Shown here: piece by piece, positions 35,109 through 47,080 of the stretch
Position numbering within the stretch: position 1 is the first letter of the stretch
Layout of the letters: the number at the start of each line of letters is the position of its first letter
NCBI RefSeq assembly: GCF_963422355.1
Contig: NC_085095.1
Span: 5,202,327 to 5,266,326, forward strand
DNA from: Corticium candelabrum
Lineage: Eukaryota > Porifera > Homoscleromorpha > Homosclerophorida > Plakinidae
Length of the DNA: 64,000 nt
Direction of reading: 5' to 3'
The notes under the pieces: generated by a model
Database searches by the model: none
What the model was told of the DNA's origin: nothing
What the model saw: only the letters and a program-made list of their open reading frames with translations
Program-made: the position numbers and the translations under genes

Positions 35109-35110
<2 letters not shown>

Positions 35111-36718
35111 ACACTAGCTAGCAGGCAGTCTTACGTGTAGGCGCTATACATGTACGTATGTTATTAGGCCAATCAGTATGTGCAAGCAGGAAATTGTTTC
35201 CTGTCGGTCCTTTAATAAAATTTTATTGTCTTGCATTACTGCTGCCTAGGCATCGCTGATGAAGTCAGACATTCGCTCTTGGATTTCTATATAATAATTT
35301 TATTTACAATTTCTTAGTCGTTGTGATGAGGAATTTGTCTAGGCTTGGTGTAACTCTAGAGGTTAGGATTTGCGACACGTCGAGGTTGCAATTTCGCGAT
35401 TTGATACTCAGGTTTACCCACTGTAGCATAAGACTCAAAGATTGGTAAGAATAAATGTAATTGAACACAAGAGACACAACAAAGAAAGAATGTATCCGTT
35501 AGCCGGCTATCCAAATGACTGAGCTGCCCCGCCTATGAAACCCCGGATGCCACGCCCACACTCACCAATCACGTACACTGTACAGTGCGGTACCTCATGA
35601 CGCGGCGATGGGGTCTGGCTACGCGAGACAACTTGAGTCGTACAGACTTGGATAGGTTGCGTCACGAACAGAGTGAAAGTGTGAGGTGTTAGTCTTTTGA
35701 GCTATAGGTTAATTAATCTGTTTAATACTTCCAGTTGATGCTAGAATTTTCAAACGCTAGATTCGTTGGACGTTTTGCGTACAATTTCTACATAGGGCGC
35801 CTAGCAATAAGTTAATTAATATGTTCTGCAGCATTATTGTAATGTCATTACGTTATTTTCTTGCAGGAAACCTGAAACAGTAGCTAGAGGGAGACACGGT
35901 AGTCTGCCGCCTGGCGGAGCTCTGCCAGTACCGACGCACATACGCATGCGTCTACTTGCCGTTCCAACTTATGTTGATATCAACAGATCGTGTAGAGTCA
36001 TTTTCATCTTATATATTTCCAGTGTGATTGGCAATGATTTTCAGATATTGTTCTGTCAGTACTTAGAGAACTGGTCAGTTTGTATTCTTACTACGCAAGT
36101 GCTTTTTTTGAGCTTGTTTCTAGAGGCTATGTTATTTCAAGTGATTTTCAATATTTAGAATTTCTCTTATATATATGCTGCACAATTGCGATAGTTTGTG
36201 TATGTAAGCTATAGATATGTAGACTACAACTTTAGACAGGAAAATGTAGCCTAAAGCTAAGAATTTTATTTTACTGAGGATATTAGTAGGTGGTATACTA
36301 CAACGATTTACTAAGTGAATTGCATCGAGTGATTGTCTTTGTACTCATTTATTGTTTCTGCTCTCAATTAATCTATAAATTTATGAATATGTTTGTTTGC
36401 TACTAGACGTATTGCATATTTGGATTTTTCAATTTTCACAATTATATCTTCCATCAAAAACATTTATATTTATACTATGCTGGATATATCACAAGCAGAC
36501 AATGTGCTGATCTTGGAAATTTGCAGCAAGAGACTGAAATCACCAAGTAAAACTGTACTTGTCAATGGTTAGTTGTACAATATTTTGATCTTTTGAGAAA
36601 TGGACGCTTAATTGTCTGATTCTTTACTTGTTGATCTGTTTGGTTTTGGTTGTATGGCACTGGACTACATTGTATACATTAAGCTGCAGACTTAAATTGC
36701 TCTCAAAGGTATGCTTGG

Positions 36719-36792
36719 AGTTATTTCTGTTTGTCAATGTCATGCAGACTCATGCAGTGACATTGGCAAACAGAAATAACAGAAATAACTCT
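36719..36792. repeat. Short hairpin
   Basis: AGTTATTTCTGTTTGTCAAT followed by GTCATGCA pairs with TGCAGTGACATTGGCAAACAGAAATAAC a few bases later. The arms are about 28 bp with a tiny loop. It lies upstream of gene B. Confidence 0.8.
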
Positions 36793-37392
36793 GAAGTGTT
36801 TACAATAAGCTATAATTGTTATGCATTTCTCCTTTTTGCATTTTGTCTTTTGAGACTTAAATTTGCAATTTGACTTTGACTAGCAACAGGCTATAGGAGA
36901 TTGATGCCTTATGGTAGCTATGTTAACTAAATGGCTATTTTGTTGTATAAGGTAATGTTCTGTGTTAATTGATAGCTGAACTACTGGTGTTTACTACTTG
37001 TATTGTTTCCTTTTAACCATATGGAAACTATATTGTTCGACTACTTGCATGGCCACCATGCATGTTGTTTCAGACCAGTGTAGGCACCCCTTAAAATTGC
37101 TGCAATTAAAGCTGAAAGAAAATCATTTTGACACCAATTTTATGAAGTAAATTGATGACTTTGTCTGCTTGCTTTATGCTGTATAGTAGGATGCTGCTAG
37201 GTTAAAAGAGTGCTCTCTTTGCAGACTTCCATTTTGTTATCTATGAACATGCGTGTGAGCCGGAAATTATGACATAATTATAGATAGCTCCGCCTTCTAT
37301 CATACATACTTCTGGAATGCTTTGTCAGCTGACGCTCCGTTTGGTCTTGTTTTAGCTCATTGAAGAGATTCTGTCTAGTATCAGTACCAAGC

Positions 37393-38255
37393 ATGTCTAA
37401 GAAGTGCATCTGGGCTATTGTTTTGTTATTTGGTTTGTGTTGGAGTAGGTTTTGCATTGTAGGTGGAGATAAGTTCGACAGTGATTTGCTTATTTTGCAG
37501 TCTCTAGTGCACAAATTGAGCTTGTACAAGTCCTTCTTGTTTCCTTCTTGTTTCCTTCTTTTTGACACTGAAGACAAGCATTACAATATAACTTCCACAA
37601 ACATGGATATCACAGAGACACTGTATTGCAACCAAACATGCAGGAAGCAGCCATACACTAACTCTACAGCCTTGTTTTTGTGGGATTCTACTTTGGGATC
37701 AGTTTGCAGTTGTGCTTGTGCTTGTGGTACAATTTCCCATACACGTTTTTGTTCAGTTATTGCGAATTCTGTCGGCCAGTACTGCTGCATCCAGAGACTT
37801 GTCGATTGCCTGCAAACTAAAGCAATGGAACATATCGATCAGGAAGTGCATTGTAAATTTGACGTTGTATACGTATTGGCGCTGCAACGAATCTGTTTTG
37901 AGTTGTGCAACTGCAGGTTACATTGCTCATGGGCAAGAAACAGTTTCAGGTGTGTTGTATTGTAACGTGTGTTGGATGTCGCCTTTCCATTTACTATTTG
38001 ATTAGCAACTGATCACGCAGAAGTGAAGAATGAGCTATCTTCTCTACCGAACCTATTTGATAAATCACTTCGATGGTCTGGACTCTGTTACTCTGGCACC
38101 AAGCTCTCGAATTGGTCAGACAGAGCATGCTTTCACACATACTGCTTGGTCTGCTGATTGCGATTTCTTTGGGAATGACTACAATTTGGTTAACATTCTT
38201 ACTGATATACCTACAACGCAGATGGTGGCAGGTAAGGAAAGTAGGCACAGGGTAG
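37393..38255 (+). pseudogene. Decayed paralogue of the Ig-like membrane protein (gene B)
   Basis: Begins with a clear signal peptide, MSKKCIWAIVLLFGLCWSRF, aligned with gene A. The Ig-like block has NITSTNMDIT (the strand B cysteine is serine here), GSVCSCACAC and SVGQYCCIQR. Several length changes disturb the frame relative to gene A. A duplicated TTCTTGTTTCC-type 11-mer adds 22 nt near 37530-37560. There are about four extra bases near 37825, one extra base in the stalk near 38050, and two lost bases near 38122. A membrane segment nearly identical to that of gene A survives (38130-38220), followed by RRWWQVRKVGTG. A functional variant using other splice sites is possible, but the missing cysteine and multiple shifts favour decay. 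Confidence 0.6.
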
Positions 38256-39128
38256 GTCAAGCACTAGCTGACAGAAATGGTCGGTCGGGTTTCAGCTAGG
38301 GAATGGATGTCCTCAGGCTCTTGACTATAGATCGCAATGGCTGAGTAATGTCAGCATTTTAGGGTGTGTTGTGGATCATGTGTGTGCTAAATCTAATATG
38401 TATAATATGCTTGCTGAGAGGGGAAAGGTCATACATGATTTGCTCAGTTACTGACTTCTGCTAGTATACTTGTATTATTAGATTGCAGTATATGTAGACA
38501 ACGCATATGTATAATCACCATCTACCTAATCCTATGTCCGAGTTTGCAAAGGAACTGTCTGTACGAGATGAATACCCAAGTGACCGAATACGTACGGTGA
38601 TGGTACTTGCACTAACAATATTTGAATGCAAACTGCCTATAACTACATAGATAGTAATCATTGTGCATTCAGGACATCTGTTATCTGTGGTACTGTACTG
38701 CTAATGGTCTGGAAGATGTTATGAAGCTTGCTATTATATTATACGAACACGTACAGGAAAGATTCGAGATAGAAATTAGGCCATATCATTTTTTGCATGG
38801 GTTCAGTGGCGTCAAGGATGAGTTTTTGTTTTGTTTTTTTGATTGAGTCTAGGGTATAGATACGTCATACCAAAGAAACCGCAAACCTTATTGAATTTGA
38901 TCGGTACAGAAGGATAGTTGCCGTTGGTTGTCGGTCGTCTACTTGCAAGCTTGTGACCGCATTTACTTACTGCATGTATGTGTACGTACGCGTGTATTGC
39001 AAGAATGGATCGACATCGAGGAATAAACTTGTTCTAGTCGTACGTGTCTAGCTCTTAGATCGATTTGTGTTGTCAGTTATCTAATATACGTTGTTTGTAT
39101 GCATACACATTAGTTTCCCGATTGAGAA

Positions 39129-39206
<78 letters not shown>

Positions 39207-40918
39207 TACGACATCCTAACTAGAGCAATAGAACAAAGACCGAGCTACACGTCACTTTGCGCTCGACATTTGTAAAGGTCAGTGTCAGAAACTTGTTAGA
39301 CTAGTCTAGCTACTGAAATTTGTAGCATTGTAAATATATTAGGCTTCAGGCCTTTGCTGAAAGAGCTAGACGGGGCACAAAATTTTTTAACAATTAGACT
39401 AGCTCTCTTTGAGCGATGAATTAACACTGAACAGTCACTAGGCCAACATATCAAACAGCTAGCGACGAAGATTTTGTGGGGCACGCACCCCACGGCCCCG
39501 CTTCCGTCGCCTCTAGTACTGGTGACCAGCACACTCGACCTGATAGCAACAGTAGACTAAGGATATTGAGTCCTCAGGTAATTTTATTGTATAGTACGTT
39601 GATGGATTGATAATCAGATTCCAGTTGATGCATGCAGTCGTAAAACGTTTACTTGTAGAGACGCTCATTACCTACTCTGATAGACATGCAGACTGTATTT
39701 GACACCACGAAGTCGTTTGCAACGGATTTAGAATTTCTATTTGTTGTACATTACAGGCGCATACGAGTTGCATTTTACAGCATCCACTGCAGGCTGCCAG
39801 CAATGCAGAATGTTAGATAGTTAACTAGTTGCAACTGTGCTGCTGCACGTGACTAGTGAAACGCACTACATGCTGTCAGACTGTCCGATCAAATTAGAAC
39901 TTCACGCCTAGATATCACTGATTGCCTCGTCTCTGACGAGACAGTATAGTTTACCAGCAGCTTAGCTCGGGTGAAAGTTCTTGTTTGTGACACATAGAGG
40001 TTGCAGTTTCGCAGGCGCGAGTTCATGCACACCCACGCCAATCAGAACTGAACTGAACTGAACTGGTTTATCTAGACAGGGGAGTCTTCCGCCATAGTGG
40101 CGAATCCACCAGACACCCTGTCTAGAATAGGTTAATATACAAGGACAAAAGGAAAATATATACAGAGCTCCTAAGAAATTAAACATGTATTTGCATATAG
40201 CTAGATATCGATTATGTATCATGTCCAGACAGTATTGAATCGGTTGAAAAGAGCTGTGTGACGTTTTGATTTAAAGATCGATAGCATATCTGAGTGGAGA
40301 GGACGTGGAGACGATCAGACGGTCCGCGGTATCGTTGTAGATCAGTGGCATATAGTACGCTACACACTAGGACACGTAGTACAGAGTAAAACTGTGAAGT
40401 GTTTGTCTTTTGACGTATATAACGCTCTACATTCAGTCTATATCTGCCAGCTACTAAACGTGTATACGACTCTCACAAACTAACGGATTTTTTCGTGTAT
40501 CTAATTTACACGTGTGCTTAGCTGAATTGGCTCTAATCAAGAACAGCAATATCTAGGAAATGACAAGATCATGGAATAGTCACTTTGTCCATCTGTATGT
40601 ACTTAGATATGTAAGTCTATCTTCTTGTCGGTCGGTCTGTGTCTAGTATGCACGACTGCCTATAGCCGTTCTACTCGATGTTGTAATGAAATGTGGGTCA
40701 TTGAATGGCTAGGGAGAAATCCTTGCAAAACAGATTTGTAAGAATATTGAGATTCCGGGCTGTCCCTGAGTCTTCATCGTTTGTGTGACGTCGTAATTAG
40801 AGGCTTGCGCAATTATGCACGAGACCCTCCTCTCTACTGGGTGTCGTTGTACCGTCAGCTGACTCTTTGTATTTGCTCTCTAGACAGCTCATCGATACAC
40901 GACCTTGTAGTAGCACAC
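38256..40918. other. Spacer between Ig-like genes B and C
   Basis: No supported gene. It contains the remainder of duplication copy 2, a long (TA)n run at 39131-39202, and AT-rich unique sequence with frames under 90 codons that show no splice context. Confidence 0.55.
39131..39202. repeat. (TA)n microsatellite
   Basis: About 36 TA units ending duplication copy 2. Confidence 0.97.
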
Positions 40919-41877
40919 ATGAAAATGTTTAGAGTGTGCATTCGGGTTGTTATTGTCGTTTTCTCTGCTTTCCGTATGTAGCAGTATTGCATATTAGGTG
41001 ATGACACACATGACACTGATGGAGCTGATCTTTTTTGCAGAGAGCTTTGCAAGCGCTCTGATCGTGATCAAGGGAGTGCGGTCAGTTCGCATCGGAGAGA
41101 AAGAGTACAATATCACTTGCACGTCGTCGAATTCTGCAGATCTCGTTGAATGGAGACAAATACGCAAAGGGCAATCGGTGCCAGTGAAATCGTGCTCGAA
41201 GGATGGTATTGCTGCGGGTGCAGTTTGTACGTGTAGCTGCGGAAAGATTAGTGCAAAAACGTTGCGATTCGGTTCAATCACCTTCAACTCTGCTGGTCTA
41301 TTTTGTTGTATTCAGCGACAAATTGATGGTCTTCGACTAGATCGAGAATTGGTCAAGAATGTTAGCGTATCGATCGACACCGTAGCAGGTGAGTGCACGG
41401 ACAAAACTAACTAAACGTTTGCTGTCGCGATCGTGCACTACAATACCGGTCTTCTCTGTTTTTTCAAGGAGAACCACCTACATGGCCGTCCAATCAGGAA
41501 TCAGGCAAGTTGTGTTAGCGAAGATACTAAACTTTGCAATAGACTGATGCACAATTTTACGAATTTTCTGTCTAGTGACGCGATGGCTAAACGAGAATGG
41601 TCCGGACGCAAGTGATAGATTGAGCTCACACTCTGACTTTCATCACACAACACAAGCTGGTTCATCAACTTCCTCTTTTATCGATGACCAAAGACAGAGC
41701 TCGACGTTTGGTCCCGTCGTCTTTGTTGTTGTTCTGATTGTCATATCTGTTCTAATGACGGCAGTTTGGCTGTGTTTGGTTGTGGTTTTTCTTTATCACA
41801 AATGGTGTAAGAGGACAAGGTCAACCAGACAAGAAACAGAGGTAGAAATGGTGGATAATAATGTGCATCAAATTTAA
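40919..41877 (+). CDS. Single-pass membrane protein with one Ig-like domain (gene C)
   Basis: Four exons join in phase. Exon 1 (40919-40973) is a signal peptide, MKMFRVCIRVVIVVFSAF. Exon 2 (41041-41388) carries the Ig-like domain: YNITCT with a strand B cysteine, VEWRQ with the core tryptophan, GAVCTCSC, then FNSAGLFCCIQR with a strand F type cysteine. Exon 3 (41469-41505) is a short stalk, EPPTWPSNQES. Exon 4 (41576-41877) encodes a Ser-rich stalk, the membrane segment VVFVVVLIVISVLMTAVWLC and a 30-residue cytoplasmic tail ending MVDNNVHQI. The total is about 250 residues. The exon 3 donor reads GCAAGT, a GC-AG intron. The domain layout matches genes A and B, but the sequence is well diverged, so C is the oldest or freest member. 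No family name is justified; a cell-surface recognition role is inference. Confidence 0.75.
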
Positions 41878-42832
41878 AGTGAAAGTAAGACTACTTCTCA
41901 AGATACTCGCGCATCTACCTAGCTAGATGCTGCCTATGATAGATAGTACAACGTGAGTTGCACATGGTCATTAAGATCTGTAAATTCCTAAATGATAAAA
42001 AGGTTTCTATAGTTGCTGTTAATATAACCGTACTGTTGCATTGCTTTGTCTTTGTTCATTTAATATGGCAGTTAACTTACGCAAACTGATTATATTCACT
42101 AGTGCAATATGGGCTGGGGTAATTAATTAAATTCGATGATTGCATGCATGCATATTCAAATGCTTTGTTGCATGCTGCACCTGTTTCACATGCATGTATG
42201 TCGACTTCCTTGCTATACTGATAGGCTTCAGAGCCCAGAAAGCGGATTATAACCTGATAAGACGATGCAGTGAGCATACCAGTTACCCAACTGTTTGTCA
42301 AATACAACAGGCCATTACGACTTTGCTGTACTTATACCTTCCTAGATACATAGAGGTACAGTACGACTGAGCTAGAAGCTCGAGACCAATGGCACAATCC
42401 ACTTCATGCGCTATATTCTTCTTCTTGGTGTCGCGCGCGTACTGTGTATAGCTAGAAAAGAGCTATAGCTAGCTTGTTCAAATACCTAGCATTAACAGTT
42501 AAATACATGTAAGTGCTAGCATTGTCATTAGTTGCAGCTGTATAATAAAAAGCATAATAATTCTAACGTAAGAGAGCAGAAACACGTACAGATTTTTGTG
42601 ATGTCCTAATAATTAATTAATTGACATAGCTATCGTTTACTATGTACTGCAACGATACGGCAAAACAAACTATAATATAGCTAGATAAACAATCTGCTAC
42701 CAGTACCATATAAACTATAGTTTTACTAAGATGTCACAGCTTTGAGTTATTACTAGTTAAGTGAAAAGCTCAATGGCTAAACAGCCAACAGGTTTGTGTC
42801 TTCTATCATCATTGCATGGTTTTGCCACTTAA

Positions 42833-42866
<34 letters not shown>

Positions 42867-43160
42867 GATCTAAATAGACTTTAAGTTAAAGGCATGCACA
42901 TCTTATCTTGTAACTATAATTTTCAATTTAGTGTAACATAATCTTAATTTGAAACACAAAAACAAGAAAGAAAAGTTTGCAAGTACATTATGATTCTTTG
43001 GCACTTTGTTGTACATGCATCTAACAGTATTTAATTGAAATTTATTTAATCAAATTTTAGAATTGTTGCATGTATATGAAGATATAGTCAGAGATACTAA
43101 AATTGTGAATATAGTAGTAACATTAATTGCATATATGTACTATTAGGTATACGTACACAC

Positions 43161-43235
<75 letters not shown>

Positions 43236-43820
43236 AAATGAGTGACGTTTGGAAATCGAAGCAATCTATGCATAAATTAATATTCCTGGACTGGGAGCTC
43301 ACACAATTATTCTCAATGCCTGTTCAAGCTTGATTGTGACAAAGTTTAGTTGGGTTCTACTTGGTGTACTGTTTGAACACCTGGGCAACTTTTATAAGCC
43401 CATAGCTAATTAATTAATAATTAATTAATACAGCTGATGTACAAAAACAAAACTGCTTTCTCAAATGTAGCTGTATTACTACATGATCACTGATTGACAG
43501 CTTTATAATATGATATGCCTAGTTAACTACTTTTACTGTTAGTTGCTCTAATTGTGGTTGGTGCTTGCATTTTGTGTGTGTTTCAGCTGTCATAGCTGTT
43601 TAACCAATAATTAATTGTAAGTTAATTAATTAGCCTTTGTACACGTTTCACAGATTGTATTTCACACAATGTTTGTAGTTGCGACGGAAACCCTGCAGAA
43701 ACACTGCATCTAGCCTCACATCCATTATTTGGCAAGTCAGTCTATTTTAGATCACTGACTACTAAGTAGCTTATACGGGTATAGCGACGACGAGACACTC
43801 CCCCGTTTGACTGACTGGAC
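41878..43820. other. Spacer between the Ig-like cluster and the LRRK1-like gene
   Basis: No supported gene over 1.9 kb. It contains a short TA run at about 42835-42863 and an AC tract at about 43154-43232. TTAATTAA-type AT-rich words are frequent. The 5' leader of the following gene probably lies in the last few hundred bases. Confidence 0.6.
43154..43232. repeat. (AC)n microsatellite
   Basis: About 39 AC units with one early GC interruption, in the spacer before the LRRK1-like gene. Confidence 0.97.
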
Positions 43821-46800
43821 ATGTCGGAGGACGGCCGTTCCGAACCAGAAAGACACGTCTTCTCCGCCATTTTTGAGAACAATACCGAGCTGCTGCAAGA
43901 ACTATTAGAGGCCGGTGTTCGAGTAAATGCCAGCGACAGGCAAGGCCTCACGCCACTCCACGAAGCCGCGTCGCTGGCTCATCCACATTGTCTCGCCATC
44001 CTGTTGAGATATGACGGTAAGACTGTAGATATGCACTCCAATACGTTGCAGACCAGTGAAACGTGTGATATGTAGCTACTTCGATAGTCTCTAGACAGGA
44101 AAATGTCTAGGCTCCTAGCTACTTCCTGTTTGATATTTTGATTACTGTTGCACACTAGAAGTACAATGTATGTGTTTCTTTTTTCTAGTGGAACTCGATG
44201 GAAAGTCGTACACTGGGCAGGTGATGCTCACCAATATTGTTGCTGACGTCTTAGCTAAATTAGATCGATCTCCTGTGCAGATCGAAGTTTAGTGAAAACT
44301 AACAGTTGCATGTTGTTTGTTTGTTTGTGTTGTAAGTAGACGGCTCTCCATAGAGCTGCCAGCAGCAACTCACGAAGCAAGGATGCAAATATATCGCCAT
44401 GTGTAAGTCTTCTAGTGGACAGTGGAGCGTCTTTGACTGCTAGAGACGGAGCTGGTTTGACTCCTGTTGAGGCGGCAGCTCAAGCTAATAACAACGATGT
44501 TGTTATGTACTTGAAGAGTGCTATGGGTGAGAGATTATTATGTAGTCATGGCATACAAGGTTTTAGCTGAGTGGTAGTGGTGTGACATGCTAGATGACAT
44601 GAGGAAGAAGGAAGAGAAGAGAAAACACCATGAGCTGCTCCAAGGTCAGGGATTTGTATAGGATATCTACTAGTGTATAATCAAAAACCAGACTTCTCAG
44701 AATTCAGAATCACTAAAGTGAAAGCTTTGGTTTCAATGTGCATATTATTTTCCTGTTCTTTATTATTATTTTCAAAATAGCAACTGAAACTGCATGTTTT
44801 CACCTCTTTCCACCTTGCTCTCTGACCAATGATTGCTTGTTGAGCAGTATTATAAGTTCCTATTTTTATAATAGTAGTGTTTTAGGACAAAATTTGCATT
44901 GGCCATTGCAGAAAGGGATTTTGTATTTTTGCCAAGACCTTGTGATTTGCAAACATATAATTAAACTGTATTGGTCAAATGCTCTGTTATGAGGTTTGGC
45001 CTTAATGATTGGCTGTCTATCCATTTTCTCTAGTTGCTACCACCTATATGACCAAAACTGATTACTGCTCTGTGACTGAAATCATTTATGCCACCATTTC
45101 TAGGTCCTTCCCCACGTGGGGCAAGCAGTGCTATCACTAAACAGTGCTGCTTGGACAAATCAGTAGGGCCGAAACAGGGTAGACTGCCGACGACTATCTT
45201 GCTGATGCTACTTATGTGTGGTCTTGTGACAAATGGCTTCCAGTGCTACTCTGCACCTGCCACCATTGCCACAAATTCATCACTACAAGACTTTTCAAAG
45301 AAAGAAGGACAATACAACTAAACAGAAAAGGAAAAAATAGTAGACAAAGTGGAACCTGCACAAAGAGGTTGATTATAGTTGATAGACTTGTGCTGCATCA
45401 AACCCTCTCTCTCTTCCTAGTGAGCAAAACTCTTCCCAAGGCAAACGTTGCGACAAGGAGGCAAGCACACTAGGATACTTTGGCTTGCCAGCAATATCTT
45501 TTAGGCCCATACTGATCATGACAGATGCAGTGTGCGAAATAATGGCCGGACATCGGACATTTACCAACCAAACGAAGAATTTGTCCGGCTATTTCGTGAT
45601 TTCGCTGGACATTTTGTCTGGTATTGTCAGGTGTGGAATTCCGTATGAGCAACCCACTTCCTCGCACATCCCAATGTCATGTCAACAAACGTAGTTTCCG
45701 GAGTCACGCACGAAACAAACGCAAACAGCCATGCATGTTACGTGGACTGTACTGTACTGTCTAGCTGTACAGTGGTACGTGTATTTGGTCAAGTCCCGGA
45801 TGTGGGCGCTCAAGTACACACACTGGGGCTCCGAGGGTTGCGTGCATAACAAGAAAATGCAGCAGACAGCCACGGGCCCTAGATACGCATACGGCACACC
45901 GATAATGCGGCAGGATAGGAAACTCAGAGATACTTGCGTGTAATGTTTCCTGTAGGGGCTATAAGAACATGAAGATGATTAGGTTGATAGGATAGCACGA
46001 AATCATTGAACTAAAAACTGCCACTAGCGTAGCGTAGTGGATGTTCTTGGAACGATTTTGCAGTTTCCACGTCTAGAGATATGGCGCATATGTGGACGAA
46101 GATGACATTCCATAACTCACTTGGTACAACAGTTGAAGAACTGAACGGGCATGCAGAATTTTACGCGGATGGGTTTGTAGCCAGGGCAGAGTCTAGCTGT
46201 CAGAGGAAGCAATAAAAGTCTGTCTCTCTCTTCATTGCTATCTCAAACAATGGCCACTTTCTTTAGTCAGACTTTTTTAGTAATTTGTCAGGTGGGTTGT
46301 ACTAATTGCATGCATACCTTCTGACTCTTTTAGCAAAGGCATGCAACATCTACATCAAAGTGTCATCTAGAGCCATGAAACCTGGCACTTGGTCAAGCAT
46401 CCTTGAGCTAGCTGCGGTGGCAAGTGTCTTTTGTCGACCTGTTCGCGCAGTGTATTCCAAGAGATTTGGTTTGGCAACACAAATACACGTGTACCAACCT
46501 TGAATTACTGCCGCAACTCATGATAATTGTCATGAATTGATCCACTATAGTAACTAGATCTGAATGAGAAAGCATATGCTTTCACCCAAACTACTTTGTT
46601 CCTTGTGTTTGTATATCCAGCGTGGTGGACTCAGATGTTGGAAAAAAGATGTGATGGGATCAGTGTGTGTACACTTTTGCTTGCACGTGTAATTGCTACA
46701 CTCCTTGAGGAGGTGTTGCAAGGTCTTTACTCCCAAGCAGGTGTCCATTGGACACGGCAAGAATGTATATAACCCTTGTGGTTGAAACTTTCGGTCTTTG

Positions 46801-47026
46801 GTTGTCTCACAGCCTCGATGTTTTGAAATCAATTGCACGGAGATCAGCACTGCATAACCATAACCACCTGACCGTTAGCCAAGCCACCTTACACCTCCAT
46901 CAACAGTTGTCCATCAAACTTTGGCTTGATAATTCTAAGATGGTTTAGAGAGACTAGCATTGGACAGTAGGGAAGATATTTTGGGGTTAATTTGAGATAG
47001 TTGTGTTGGGGTTGAGGTTGGGAAAC

Positions 47027-47080
<54 letters not shown>

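Larger units (their letters stand above)
32880..35110 (+). repeat. Segmental duplication, copy 1 (carries Ig-like gene A)
   Basis: Shares order and sequence with about 36990-39205: the upstream TACTTGTATTGTTTCCTT block, the gene itself, the downstream AAGTGACCGAAT and TCATACCAA blocks, and a terminal (TA)n run. Offset is about 4.07-4.12 kb. Confidence 0.8.
34132..37392. other. Spacer between Ig-like genes A and B
   Basis: No supported coding sequence. It includes duplicated flanks of the A/B segment, a (TA)n run at about 35061-35108 and a hairpin near 36719-36792. Short frames, such as one of 70 codons at 35946, lack splice context or family similarity. Confidence 0.55.
36990..39205 (+). repeat. 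Segmental duplication, copy 2 (carries Ig-like gene B)
   Basis: Counterpart of 32880-35110. The corresponding signal-peptide ATGs are 4115 bp apart and the terminal (TA)n runs about 4070 bp apart. Divergence is substantial, with many indels, so the duplication is not recent. Confidence 0.8.

Noticed and set aside
45088-45473. Frames of 77 and 85 codons in the large LRRK1-like intron
   Set aside because: Overlapping frames of the same DNA, no recognisable domain, and the region looks like decayed repeat; not called as a gene.
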